Source of the DNA: Cellvibrionaceae bacterium
GTDB taxonomy: Bacteria; Pseudomonadota; Gammaproteobacteria; Pseudomonadales; Cellvibrionaceae
Assembly: GCA_021151525.1 (NCBI GenBank)
Contig: JAGKXD010000006.1
Location: 1-64,000 of the forward strand
Reading direction: 5' to 3'
DNA length: 64,000 nt
Shown: in pieces, positions 33,545-42,024 of the stretch
Layout: every line of letters begins with the position of its first letter
Position numbering within the stretch: the stretch's first letter is position 1
The notes under the pieces: generated by a model
What the model saw: only the letters and a program-made list of their open reading frames with translations
The model's database searches: none
Told to the model about the DNA's origin: nothing
Translations under genes and position numbers: made by a program

Positions 33545-33668
33545 AGAAAAACTCTTAGGGAGTAACCCTTGATCAAAAAATAGAGAGGAAAACGAAGGCG
33601 GGAATCTTACCCGAAAAAGCCTAATATCGCACCCAAAAGTGCACCAATAAGTGCAGATTCAGTCAATA

Positions 33669-33698
33669 AAAAACCCCAGCGGGTAAGGGCTGGGGTTT
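33669..33698 (-). terminator. Intrinsic terminator after mlaC
   Basis: AAACCCCAGC / GCTGGGGTTT with an 8 nt loop is followed on the minus strand by TTTTTATTG. It lies 24 bp past the mlaC stop and cuts mlaC off from ibaG. Confidence 0.82.
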
Positions 33699-33721
33699 TG
33701 GGATTAACTGAGCAAGTGAAC

Positions 33722-34330
33722 TTAGTTAGCGTCTAACCAAGTCGCTATCACCTTATCAATATCCTTGTCGTTCTTAATCATGGCTTGATCAAACTGGCTG
33801 GTGAAAGAATCACCCAAGTTCACACCATTCAAGGTGACGTTGATCAATTTCCATTGACCTGCATCCAGCTTCAAGGTGTAGGAAAGCTTATGCGTGTTGC
33901 CTTTGTCGTTCACTTCCTGATCAACACTGACGCGACGCGCATCAGCAGCCAAGGTTACAGGAAGGGTTTTAATTTCGCTATCGGCGTAGTTCGCAATGCC
34001 CTTCGCATAGGTTTTGATCAGCCCGTTTTTAAATACCGTAATGAATTTTTCGGTTTGTTCTGGGGTTGCAGCTTTACCTGACTTGCGCATTACCGCTTTG
34101 GCGATAAAGGGGAAATCGACCACCGCCTCCAATGTTTTTTGCACATCGGCATAGTAAGCGTCAGTTTTCTTTGTGGCAGCATTGTGCTTTTTCACAATAG
34201 CGAGCATGTCGGTAGTTGCTTGCTCAACAATGGCCTGAGGCCCATTATCAGCAGCAGAGGCTATTGGTGCACCAAGCAGCACGGCCAAGCTTAACACTAC
34301 GCCAGTAAGATTTTGATACAGTGATTTCAT
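33722..34330 (-). CDS. mlaC: Phospholipid-binding periplasmic protein MlaC
   Basis: MlaC ferries phospholipids between the outer-membrane MlaA complex and the inner-membrane MlaFEDB transporter to keep lipid asymmetry. It is 202 aa with a signal peptide (1-26, ending ASA). The family segments FPFIAKAVM, QTEKFITVFKNGLIKTYAKGI and QWKLINVTLNGVNLG are present. GGAAGG precedes the ATG. It is unusual that mlaF, mlaE, mlaD and mlaB are all missing from its flanks: upstream is divergent kdsD, and downstream a terminator. It is either a displaced orphan or a second MlaC. Confidence 0.92.
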   Translation of the reverse strand: MKSLYQNLTGVVLSLAVLLGAPIASAADNGPQAIVEQATTDMLAIVKKHNAATKKTDAYYADVQKTLEAVVDFPFIAKAVMRKSGKAATPEQTEKFITVFKNGLIKTYAKGIANYADSEIKTLPVTLAADARRVSVDQEVNDKGNTHKLSYTLKLDAGQWKLINVTLNGVNLGDSFTSQFDQAMIKNDKDIDKVIATWLDAN

Positions 34331-34617
34331 GTGTTTACCTTCCTAAATTAGAGATCCAAAGAATGCATTGAGACAATCAAACTCCCTTGGTGAAACCACC
34401 TAGAGCGCTTCTCCTTCTTGCGTGATGATGACGCACCACGCCCAATGCGTTGCGAGAACCTTATCGCGCTAAAACCACACTCGATAAGTAAATCAATATC
34501 CGCGAATTGCAAAATGGGGACGGAATCCCCAATATCAAGCGAGCAGTTTCTAATGTCGCTATAATGACCTGCTCACCTATTCGTCAAAAGTGTTAATAGT
34601 CATCACGAGACCACCTT
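34331..34617. other. mlaC-kdsD divergent intergenic region
   Basis: This 287 bp gap holds promoters for both genes. On the plus strand TATAAT at 34560-34565 is the best -10 for kdsD; no good -35 is visible. A small stem GGGGA-cggaa-TCCCC lies at 34516-34530. Nothing else was recognised. Confidence 0.4.
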
Positions 34618-35589
34618 ATGCCACCATTCGATTTTATTGCCTCAGGACTTCGAACCGTTCGCATAGAATCTGATGCTGTAATTGCACTTAGCCAACGCCT
34701 CGATCAGGAGTTCAATAAAGCTTGCGAGCTCATGCTGAATTGCTCTGGCAGAATTATCGTAACCGGTATGGGCAAATCCGGTCACATCGGCAAAAAAATT
34801 GCCGCCACTTTAGCCAGCACCGGCACACCAGCCTTCTTTGTTCACCCCGGCGAAGCCAGTCATGGCGACTTGGGGATGATCACCAAACAGGACATAGTGC
34901 TGGCAATTTCATACTCCGGTACCTCCAACGAAATTCTGACTCTCTTGCCGCTACTCAAGCGCTCGGGAATTAAAATCATCAGCATGACCAGCAACCCAGA
35001 CTCCACCTTAGCGGAAGTAGCTGAAGCGCACCTGAACATCGCCGTAGAAACCGAAGCTTGCCCGTTGGACTTGGCACCCACCGCCAGCACCACAGCAACC
35101 TTGGTTATGGGCGATGCACTGGCCATAGCACTGCTGGAAGCGCGCGGTTTTACTGAAGAAGATTTTGCATTCTCTCACCCGGGTGGGGCACTAGGTCGTA
35201 AATTATTGTTACGCGTCGTCGATATCATGCACACCGGCGATAGAATTCCGCGCGTGGCACCCACTACCAGCCTAAGCCAAGCATTGCTCACCATGAGCGA
35301 AAAAGGTTTCGGTATGACGACAGTGGTAGATGACAAAAATCAGCTTTTGGGGATTTTTACCGATGGCGACTTGCGCAGAACCGTCGATAAAGGTATTAGT
35401 CTCACCGGTGTCGCCATTAGCGCGCTAATGAATCCCACCCCCAAAACCATTGGCATTAAAGCCCTGCCTGCTGAAGCCTTAAAAATGATGGAAGATTTAA
35501 AAATCACCGCTTTAGTGGTACGCGATGAACAATCCCGCCCCGTTGGTGTCTTACACATGCACGACCTGCTGCGCGCAGGCGTTGTTTAA
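34618..35589 (+). CDS. kdsD: D-arabinose 5-phosphate isomerase
   Basis: KdsD converts ribulose 5-phosphate to arabinose 5-phosphate, the first step to the LPS core sugar KDO. It is 323 aa. An N-terminal SIS domain (about 35-170: VTGMGKSGHIGKKIAATLASTGTP, SYSGTSNEI) is followed by HPGGALGRKLL and two CBS domains (about 205-320). The catalytic histidine regions EASHGDLGM and FSHPGGALG are intact. It opens the plus-strand operon kdsD-kdsC-lptC-lptA-lptB. Confidence 0.96.
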   Translation: MPPFDFIASGLRTVRIESDAVIALSQRLDQEFNKACELMLNCSGRIIVTGMGKSGHIGKKIAATLASTGTPAFFVHPGEASHGDLGMITKQDIVLAISYSGTSNEILTLLPLLKRSGIKIISMTSNPDSTLAEVAEAHLNIAVETEACPLDLAPTASTTATLVMGDALAIALLEARGFTEEDFAFSHPGGALGRKLLLRVVDIMHTGDRIPRVAPTTSLSQALLTMSEKGFGMTTVVDDKNQLLGIFTDGDLRRTVDKGISLTGVAISALMNPTPKTIGIKALPAEALKMMEDLKITALVVRDEQSRPVGVLHMHDLLRAGVV

Positions 35590-35606
35590 CCTAGAAGGAT
35601 TAGCTT

Positions 35607-36167
35607 TTGAGTCATTCAAACTCACCCTCAAACCTATTAGCCGCACCTGAATTAGAGGCGCGCGCCCAAGGCATCAAATTACTCCTATTGGATGTGGATG
35701 GTGTACTAACCGATGGCCGACTTTATTTCAGCAATCAAGGTGACGAATTCAAAACCTTCAGCACGCTAGATGGCCACGGCATTAAAATGTTGCAAAAAAG
35801 TGGCGTTAAGGTTGGGATTATTACCGGTCGCACCAGCAACCTGGTTGCCAAGCGAGCTAGCGATTTGGGCATTAATATTTTGGTGCAAGGCCGCGAAGAC
35901 AAATGGGATGCACTGCAAGAAATTCTGACCGAACACCCACTATCACTGGAAGAAATTGCCTTTATGGGCGATGACTGGCCCGACCTCACGGTTATGTCAC
36001 GCGTCGGCCTAGCCTTAACACCGGCCAATGGACACTTCAGCGTAGTCGAACGCTCACACTGGCAAAGCCAGGCACGCGGTGGCGAAGGTGCAGTACGCGA
36101 GGCCTGCGATATGTTGATGAAAGCACAACATACTTTCGATCAATTATTAGCCTCCTATTTGGCCTAA
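35607..36167 (+). CDS. kdsC: KDO 8-phosphate phosphatase
   Basis: KdsC is a HAD phosphatase without a cap domain, tetrameric, that releases KDO from KDO-8-phosphate. It is 186 aa. The HAD motifs are LLLLDVDGVLTDG (nucleophile Asp), IITGRTS, and GDDWPDLTVMS. The start is TTG at 35607, 7 nt after AGAAGGA; no ATG or GTG is available near the conserved N terminus. It begins 17 bp after kdsD and ends 3 bp before lptC. Confidence 0.95.
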   Translation: MSHSNSPSNLLAAPELEARAQGIKLLLLDVDGVLTDGRLYFSNQGDEFKTFSTLDGHGIKMLQKSGVKVGIITGRTSNLVAKRASDLGINILVQGREDKWDALQEILTEHPLSLEEIAFMGDDWPDLTVMSRVGLALTPANGHFSVVERSHWQSQARGGEGAVREACDMLMKAQHTFDQLLASYLA

Positions 36168-36170
36168 CAC

Positions 36171-36803
36171 ATGTCCAAGCTACATTTACCCAGAATCAAT
36201 AGTGAAAACTTAGAGCGAATCAACCCGCTGCTTTTGCCTATGCCGTGGCTGGTGGTAATCCTTTTGGTGATTCTTTTTGCCACGCTGAAATACTCCAGCA
36301 AAGAAGACTCTGTTGCACCACAGCAAGCGCCCATCAAAATTTTTCCGCATACCTACGTGGTTGATGTTGAGATGCATCAGTACGACAACGAAGGCAATCT
36401 TCATTACCAAATGAACACCCCACTAATTCGCCGATTTGAAGTGAAAGACAGCCCAAGCGACAAAGACTATTCCTTGTTTACGACTCCCGTTTTTATGTTG
36501 GTCAATGATCCCAAAAAGCCTGGTTGGTTTGTCACCTCACAAGAAGGGCGGCTGGAGAATAACGATACTTGGTTTATTCTCACCCAAGAGGTCTTGGCGC
36601 GCCAAACGTCTGAAAAACAGGGTGAAATCACTATTAGCACTGGGGATTTACGTTTAAATCTCCAAGACCAATTCGCGGAAACTAGCAAAGCTGTTACTAT
36701 GCGCGCCGCCAAAAGCCAGATTACAGCCACAGGCTTGCGCGCAGATATGAAGCGCGAACACATTGAATTACTCTCTAACGTCAAGGGAATCTATGAACCC
36801 TAG
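36171..36803 (+). CDS. lptC: LPS export protein LptC
   Basis: LptC is the bitopic inner-membrane protein that passes LPS from the LptB2FG extractor to the LptA bridge. It is 210 aa, slightly longer than E. coli (191). One membrane helix (about 22-43) is followed by a periplasmic beta-jellyroll; the family pattern of GNLHYQMNTPLIRRFE, SQEGRLENNDTWFILTQEV and KGIYEP at the end is present. lptA starts inside its last codons (10 nt overlap), so the two are translationally coupled. Confidence 0.92.
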   Translation: MSKLHLPRINSENLERINPLLLPMPWLVVILLVILFATLKYSSKEDSVAPQQAPIKIFPHTYVVDVEMHQYDNEGNLHYQMNTPLIRRFEVKDSPSDKDYSLFTTPVFMLVNDPKKPGWFVTSQEGRLENNDTWFILTQEVLARQTSEKQGEITISTGDLRLNLQDQFAETSKAVTMRAAKSQITATGLRADMKREHIELLSNVKGIYEP

Positions 36804-37326
36804 TCTTGCGAACCTTAGTCTCAAGTCTTTACTCGTGCCTTCAGTACGTATTGCAGCCTGCTTGCTGGCGATGAGCTCTGCGTGGGTTCAAGCCTTGCCG
36901 GATGATAAAAACCAATCGCTGCGCATTTCAGCGGAAAGGCAAGAAATCGACCTTAAACAAGGTATGGTGACCTACATTGGCGATGTAAAACTTGTTCAAG
37001 GTACGCTGGAAATTACTGCCGACAAAATCCATGTACGCAAAGACAAAGATCAAGTCGAGGAATCTTTTACCGCTGAAGGCAACCCCGCGCACTACCAACA
37101 ACAGCCGGAAGTTGGCAAACCCATTATCCACGCGGAAGCAGGCTCTATTTACTACAATGTCAAAACCGAGCAGCTCGTGCTGGACAAAAATGTTTCCATT
37201 GAACAAAACGGCTCGGTAACCAAAGCCGGTCACGTTGACTACGACATTAAAAGCCAAACAGCGAAATTCTCCGGCACTGGCCGTGTAGAAACTGTGATTC
37301 CAGCAAAATCTGAGAAAAAAGAATAA
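36793..37326 (+). CDS. lptA: LPS transport periplasmic protein LptA
   Basis: LptA polymerises into the periplasmic bridge that carries LPS to LptDE. The start at 36793 has AAGGGA 4-5 nt upstream and gives 177 aa; the open frame runs farther up inside lptC but is not conserved. A signal peptide (about 1-35, ending VQALP) is followed by one OstA/LptA domain with repeated G.V...G...I.AD strand patterns. The region around 75-85 (KIHVRKDKDQVE) is a hallmark. It lies between lptC and lptB. Confidence 0.93.
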   Translation: MNPSLANLSLKSLLVPSVRIAACLLAMSSAWVQALPDDKNQSLRISAERQEIDLKQGMVTYIGDVKLVQGTLEITADKIHVRKDKDQVEESFTAEGNPAHYQQQPEVGKPIIHAEAGSIYYNVKTEQLVLDKNVSIEQNGSVTKAGHVDYDIKSQTAKFSGTGRVETVIPAKSEKKE

Positions 37327-37329
37327 TCC

Positions 37330-38055
37330 ATGGCCAGCCTTTACGCGCAGCACCTCGCCAAGAGCTACAAAAAACGCAAAGTTGTTATCGATGTTTCTGT
37401 ATCAGTTAGCAGCGGTCAAATTGTTGGCTTGCTAGGCCCCAATGGTGCCGGTAAAACCACGTGTTTTTATATGATTGCAGGCTTGGTTGACGCCGATAAT
37501 GGCAAGGTATTAATCGATGATTTGGATATTACCGGCCTGCCAATTCACGGCCGTGCCCGCGCCGGTATTGGCTACCTACCGCAAGAGGCGTCGATTTTCC
37601 GTAAGCTCAGCGTCGCCGATAACATCATGGCAATCCTTGAAACGCGCAAAGATCTCAACCGCAAGCAGCGTCTGGCTAAAATGGAATCGCTGCTGCAGGA
37701 ATTCCACATTACTCATATTCGCGATAGCTTGGGAATGTCGCTCTCTGGCGGTGAACGCCGTCGTGTAGAAATTGCTCGCGCACTTGCTACAGACCCCAAA
37801 TTTATTCTGCTCGATGAACCTTTTGCAGGTGTTGACCCTATTTCGGTTTCTGACATTAAGGACATTGTTCGCCACCTTAAAGACCGTGGTATTGGCGTAC
37901 TGATTACGGATCACAACGTGCGCGAAACCCTCGATATCTGTGAAACAGCCTATATCGTAAGCGAAGGTCACATCATCGCCAGCGGCGATTCTTCCGCCAT
38001 TCTCGCCAATGACAAAGTGCGCCAAGTTTATCTTGGCGAAGACTTTAAACTTTAA
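37330..38055 (+). CDS. lptB: LPS export ABC transporter ATPase LptB
   Basis: LptB is the ATPase that powers LPS extraction with LptFG. It is 241 aa, same as E. coli. Walker A is GPNGAGKT (36-43), the signature is LSGGERRRVE, Walker B is FILLDEPFAGVDP, and the switch His is in ITDHNVRETL. The Q-loop PQEASIFRKLSV matches LptB specifically. It starts 3 bp after lptA. lptF and lptG are not in the window. Confidence 0.97.
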   Translation: MASLYAQHLAKSYKKRKVVIDVSVSVSSGQIVGLLGPNGAGKTTCFYMIAGLVDADNGKVLIDDLDITGLPIHGRARAGIGYLPQEASIFRKLSVADNIMAILETRKDLNRKQRLAKMESLLQEFHITHIRDSLGMSLSGGERRRVEIARALATDPKFILLDEPFAGVDPISVSDIKDIVRHLKDRGIGVLITDHNVRETLDICETAYIVSEGHIIASGDSSAILANDKVRQVYLGEDFKL

Positions 38056-38243
38056 GCATTTACGCCAATCGCTTCCTTGACAAATGGGCAATCTTCATCC
38101 TTAGGCATAAAGATTGCTTTAAATATTTCCCTTTGTGCCCATTGAGTTATTGCCTAGTACGCAAACCCTGACTAAACTCCACTTAATAGTGGTTAGTTTT
38201 TTTGCTCGCCTAATTTGCCAGCTAAGGGTTTTTCGTTCGAATA
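38056..38243. other. lptB-rpoN intergenic region with weak terminator-like stem
   Basis: An 8 bp stem GCAATCTT / AAGATTGC (38088-38117) with a 14 nt loop is followed by TTTAAATATTT and may weakly end the lpt transcript. The remaining ~120 bp should hold the rpoN promoter; none could be assigned. Confidence 0.35.
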
Positions 38244-39872
38244 ATGAAGCAATCTCTACAACTTAAACTCGGTCAACAGCTGACCATGACACCGCAGTTG
38301 CAGCAAGCCATCCGCCTGTTGCAATTATCAACGCTAGATCTCCAGCAAGAAATTCAAGAAGCGCTCGACTCCAACCCCATGCTGGAAGTAGAAGATAGCT
38401 TTGACGCTCCATCCACATCCAACTCCGAATTTGAAGACAGCGACTATGTTCGCACCCAGGAGATAGCGGCCACCAGCGACAGCGGTACCGACGATTTCAG
38501 CGAAAGCTATTCTGGCGAGATCACTTACAGCGAAGCCAATAGCGAAAAGTTTGGCGATGAAGGTTTTGCAGACACAAGCTTTGCTGAGAGCGAAGGCTTT
38601 GGTGACACCGACAATTACGCCGGCACCGATGATTACAGTGAAAGCGCCACCGAATGGAATGAAGCTATTCCTGCCGATTTACCTGTAGATACAAGCTGGG
38701 ATGATGTTTACCAAACCAACCAAGCCAGCGGCTCCACCAATTACGACAACGAAGACAACGATTTTGAAAGTCGCCGGGCCGCAACCGATTCGCTCTACGA
38801 CCACCTAATGTGGCAACTCAACCTCACTCCCATGTCTGACCGCGACCGCATCATTGCCATGGCGATTATCGATGCTGTTGAACCTAGCGGGATGCTATCA
38901 GTCACTCTTGAAGACATTTTGAGTGGCCTTGTCAGTGAGTGGGAAGATTTGGAGTTGGATGAAGTTGAGGCGGTGCAGCATCGCATTCAACAATTCGACC
39001 CCTGCGGTGCGTGCAGCCAAAATTTGGCAGAATGCTTGAGTGTACAACTGCAACAATTTGATCCATCCACTCCCTTTTTGGCCGAAGCCAAATTGATTGC
39101 CAAACAATATTTACCACTGCTTGCCAGTCGCGATTTCCGTCAGCTGATGCGCAGAACAAAATTGCGCGAAGATGAATTGAGCCAAGCGGTAAATTTAATT
39201 CAAAGTTTAAATCCGCGCCCTGGCGATATGATTGCGAGTGGTGAAACCGAGTATGTAGTGCCCGATGTTTTTGTAGAAAAACGTGAAGGTCGCTGGATGG
39301 TAGAACTCAACCCCGAAATTGCGCCGCGTTTACGCATCAACTCCGATTATGCATCTTTAGTAAAGCGCGCAGATTCCAGCAGCGACAACACCTTCCTGAA
39401 AGATAATTTGCAGGAAGCGCGCTGGTTTCTAAAAAGCTTACAAAGCCGCAATGAAACTTTACTTAAAGTCGCCAGTTGCATCGTTGAAAAACAGCGTGGA
39501 TTTTTAGAGTATGGCGCAGAGGCCATGAAGCCTTTAGTTCTGCACGACATCGCAGAAATTGTTGAAATGCATGAATCCACTATTTCTCGTGTAACTACAC
39601 AAAAATTTATGCACACACCGCAAGGCATTTTTGAGTTGAAGTACTTTTTCTCAAGCCATGTAAGCACAGACTCTGGCGGCGAATGTTCATCAACCGCCAT
39701 TCGCGCCTTGATTAAAAAGCTAGTGAGCGCAGAAAACCCTAAAAAACCATTGAGCGATAGCAAAATAACCGATTTGCTCGGTGAGCAAGGCATTCAGGTT
39801 GCACGCCGCACCATTGCAAAATACCGAGAATCACTCAATATTCCACCGTCAAATGAGCGCAAAACACTTTAA
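38244..39872 (+). CDS. rpoN: RNA polymerase sigma-54 factor
   Basis: RpoN directs polymerase to -24/-12 promoters that need an AAA+ activator. It is 542 aa, larger than E. coli (477). Region I (1-48) is the Gln/Leu-rich activator-contact segment (QLTMTPQLQQAIRLLQLS). Region II (about 50-185) is an expanded, very acidic, Ser/Gly-rich stretch with loosely repeated units such as FADTSFAESEGFGDTD. Core-binding and DNA-binding domains follow, and the RpoN box ARRTIAKYRE is intact near the C terminus. It heads the conserved rpoN-hpf-ptsN-rapZ-ptsO group. Confidence 0.97.
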   Translation: MKQSLQLKLGQQLTMTPQLQQAIRLLQLSTLDLQQEIQEALDSNPMLEVEDSFDAPSTSNSEFEDSDYVRTQEIAATSDSGTDDFSESYSGEITYSEANSEKFGDEGFADTSFAESEGFGDTDNYAGTDDYSESATEWNEAIPADLPVDTSWDDVYQTNQASGSTNYDNEDNDFESRRAATDSLYDHLMWQLNLTPMSDRDRIIAMAIIDAVEPSGMLSVTLEDILSGLVSEWEDLELDEVEAVQHRIQQFDPCGACSQNLAECLSVQLQQFDPSTPFLAEAKLIAKQYLPLLASRDFRQLMRRTKLREDELSQAVNLIQSLNPRPGDMIASGETEYVVPDVFVEKREGRWMVELNPEIAPRLRINSDYASLVKRADSSSDNTFLKDNLQEARWFLKSLQSRNETLLKVASCIVEKQRGFLEYGAEAMKPLVLHDIAEIVEMHESTISRVTTQKFMHTPQGIFELKYFFSSHVSTDSGGECSSTAIRALIKKLVSAENPKKPLSDSKITDLLGEQGIQVARRTIAKYRESLNIPPSNERKTL

Positions 39873-39898
39873 CTTTTTATGTGAATGTAAAAAATTTT

Positions 39899-39919
39899 GT
39901 GAATACATTTGGTATTCAC
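39899..39919 (+). other. Inverted repeat in the hpf leader
   Basis: GTGAATAC and GTATTCAC pair exactly around a 5 nt loop, about 10 bp before the hpf Shine-Dalgarno GAGGAAG. It could be a leader hairpin or an operator. Confidence 0.45.
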
Positions 39920-39940
39920 TCAACCACCGAGGAAGTATCT

Positions 39941-40231
39941 ATGCAAATAAATGTCAGTGGCCACCACGTAGAAGTTACCGATTCAATGAGAGATTACGTG
40001 ATCAGCAAGCTTGAGCGTTTAAGTAACCATCATGACCGCATAACTAATACTCACGTGATTCTTTCCGTCGATAAACTTGAACAAAAAGCAGAAGCCACTC
40101 TGCACGTGAGTGGAAAAGATATTTTTGCTGATTCAACTGATGTCGATTTATACGCAGCCATAGATTCGCTGGCAGACAAACTTGATCGCCAGTTAATTAA
40201 ACACAAAGAAAAGATGCGTAGCCATCGTTAA
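39941..40231 (+). CDS. hpf: Ribosome hibernation promoting factor, short form
   Basis: HPF binds the 30S decoding site and promotes formation of inactive 100S dimers in stationary phase. The start at 39941 follows GAGGAAG and gives 96 aa, the short gammaproteobacterial form. Family blocks are QINVSGHHVEVTDSMRDYV, KLERLSNHHDRI and DLYAAIDSLADKLDRQL. It follows rpoN by 68 bp and precedes ptsN, the universal order in this group. Confidence 0.96.
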   Translation: MQINVSGHHVEVTDSMRDYVISKLERLSNHHDRITNTHVILSVDKLEQKAEATLHVSGKDIFADSTDVDLYAAIDSLADKLDRQLIKHKEKMRSHR

Positions 40232-40245
40232 TTAAACTGAAAACT

Positions 40246-40692
40246 ATGCAAATTCAATCACTGTTAACACCTGAACGCACTTGCAGCAGTCTTGAAGCCA
40301 ACAGCAAAAGACGTGCATTGGAATTACTCGCGCAACTCATTGCGCAAGATGTTCCCACAATAGATGCCGAGGATTTGTTGCGCCGCTTTCAAGCGCGCGA
40401 GCGTTTGGGGTCAACAGGTGTTGGGCACGGCATTGCAATTCCGCATTGCCGTATCAATAACGGCACGGGCGCAATAGGCGCATTAATTACTCTCAAGCAA
40501 CCGGTAGAGTTCGATTCCATTGACGCCGAGCCGGTTGATATTTTGTTTGCCATGCTCGTGCCCGAAGATTCGCACGATGAACATTTGAAAAATTTAGCAG
40601 CCTTGGCAGGTGCGCTTACACGCATTGAATTCCGCCAACGCCTGCGTGCCGCTGGCGATAATCTCGCGCTCTATGAGGCGGCCATTAATTAA
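40246..40692 (+). CDS. ptsN: Nitrogen-PTS enzyme IIA (EIIA-Ntr)
   Basis: PtsN is the terminal phospho-acceptor of the regulatory PTS (PtsP-PtsO-PtsN), which adjusts potassium and nitrogen responses and envelope stress. It is 148 aa. The phosphorylated histidine is H67 in AIPHCR, within the conserved GVGHGIAIPH block; HDEHLKNLAALA is a second signature. It starts 15 bp after hpf, and ptsO is encoded two genes downstream. Confidence 0.96.
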   Translation: MQIQSLLTPERTCSSLEANSKRRALELLAQLIAQDVPTIDAEDLLRRFQARERLGSTGVGHGIAIPHCRINNGTGAIGALITLKQPVEFDSIDAEPVDILFAMLVPEDSHDEHLKNLAALAGALTRIEFRQRLRAAGDNLALYEAAIN

Positions 40693-40742
40693 TACTCTTT
40701 TATGGATCAACATGCGTTTGGTTCGCACAGGGAAACATTGTT

Positions 40743-41612
40743 ATGCAGTTAGTTATTGTGAGCGGTTTATCAGGCTCAGGTAAAAGTACCGCGCTTCATG
40801 TATTGGAGGATGTGGGGTACAACTGTATCGACAATTTGCCTGTTAGCTTATTACCGGCGCTGGTTGCGCAAATTGAAATCCATAAAGATGACCAACACAA
40901 ATTCGCGATTGGTATAGATGTCCGCAATGCGTGGAAAGATTTACAAATTTTCCCGCAAATGATCAGCACCCTGAAAGAAGCGCACTTGCCTTTTACGGTG
41001 ATATTTCTGGACTCCCAATCATCGGTATTGATCCAACGTTTTAGTGAGACTCGCCGCAAGCATCCGCTCAGCGACAAACACACTAATCTGGCGGAAGCGA
41101 TCAGTAACGAACAAGAACTATTGGAACCTATTCGCGACACCGCAGATCAAATTATCGATACTAGTCACCTGACGCTGCATGAGCTGCGCGATTTGGTGAA
41201 AGAGCGAGTAGTTGGTCGCAGCCAGTCCAGCATGGCAATATTGTTTGAATCCTTTGGTTTCAAACACGGCATTCCGGTAAACGCCGATTTGGTCTTTGAC
41301 GCGCGCTGCCTACCCAATCCACATTGGAAACCTAACCTTCGCCCCCTGACGGGTAAGGATCAGGATGTCATTGAGTTTCTGGAGGCTGAAGACGCCGTCA
41401 ATGAGATGTATCAGGATATAGAAGATTTTATGAGCCGCTGGCTGCCACGCTACCAAGCGAACAACCGCAGCTACATTACCATTGCAGTAGGTTGTACGGG
41501 GGGCCAGCACCGCTCGGTTTACCTGAGTGAGCGCTTAAAAGACCATTTTGTAGATCAATTTAGCGATGTTCAGGTCAGACATCGCGATATCAACAAACAC
41601 AAGAAAAACTAA
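40743..41612 (+). CDS. rapZ: RNase adaptor protein RapZ
   Basis: RapZ binds the GlmZ small RNA and RNase E in enterics and thereby controls glucosamine-6-phosphate synthase. It is 289 aa. Walker A is GLSGSGKST (8-16), DSRCLPNPHW-type sequence appears as DARCLPNPHWKPNLRPLTG, and the C-terminal RNA-binding part has VGCTGGQHRSVYL. GGGAAA lies before the ATG. Whether GlmY/GlmZ exist in this organism is not visible here. Confidence 0.95.
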   Translation: MQLVIVSGLSGSGKSTALHVLEDVGYNCIDNLPVSLLPALVAQIEIHKDDQHKFAIGIDVRNAWKDLQIFPQMISTLKEAHLPFTVIFLDSQSSVLIQRFSETRRKHPLSDKHTNLAEAISNEQELLEPIRDTADQIIDTSHLTLHELRDLVKERVVGRSQSSMAILFESFGFKHGIPVNADLVFDARCLPNPHWKPNLRPLTGKDQDVIEFLEAEDAVNEMYQDIEDFMSRWLPRYQANNRSYITIAVGCTGGQHRSVYLSERLKDHFVDQFSDVQVRHRDINKHKKN

Positions 41613-41614
41613 CT

Positions 41615-41884
41615 ATGCTGACGGAAACCATACCCATTATTAACAAACGTGGCCTGCACGCACGCGCAGCAGCCAAGTTTGCCACCTTAGCGGCTCAGTT
41701 TGGCTGCCGCAGCCAAGCGCGCACCAACGGTAGCTGGGTGGACGCTAAAAGCGTTATGTCCCTGATGTTACTGGCTGCAACCCAGGGCACCAATTTGGAA
41801 GTATCCACCGAAGGCGACGACGAAACCCAAGCCATGGACGCGATTAGAGCCCTGATTAACAACCGCTTCGAGGAAGATGAGTAA
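41615..41884 (+). CDS. ptsO: Nitrogen-PTS phosphocarrier NPr (HPr-like)
   Basis: NPr carries phosphate from PtsP to PtsN. It is 89 aa with the active histidine H15 in KRGLHARAAAKF and the conserved AKSVMSLMLLAA helix. It begins 2 bp after rapZ and is clearly cotranscribed. It closes the rpoN gene group. Confidence 0.96.
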   Translation: MLTETIPIINKRGLHARAAAKFATLAAQFGCRSQARTNGSWVDAKSVMSLMLLAATQGTNLEVSTEGDDETQAMDAIRALINNRFEEDE

Positions 41885-41925
41885 GCTGGAAAAGTCAGGG
41901 CTGATAAAACAAAGATTGTTATTTA

Positions 41926-41956
41926 GGCGCTATTCACCTACCCTGTGCGCCCTTTT
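41926..41956 (+). terminator. Possible terminator after ptsO
   Basis: A 5 bp stem GGCGC / GCGCC with a 16 nt loop is followed by CTTTTTG. Weak, but in the right place. Confidence 0.4.
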
Positions 41957-42024
41957 TGATCAGCACCTGCATTAGCAACATCAGCGGTTCTGTATAACAG
42001 CCGCATTCTCGTTTAGGCAATTCT

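Noticed and set aside
41885..42024. Small RNA gene between ptsO and darP
   Set aside because: Only a weak terminator-like stem is visible, with no promoter in the right place.
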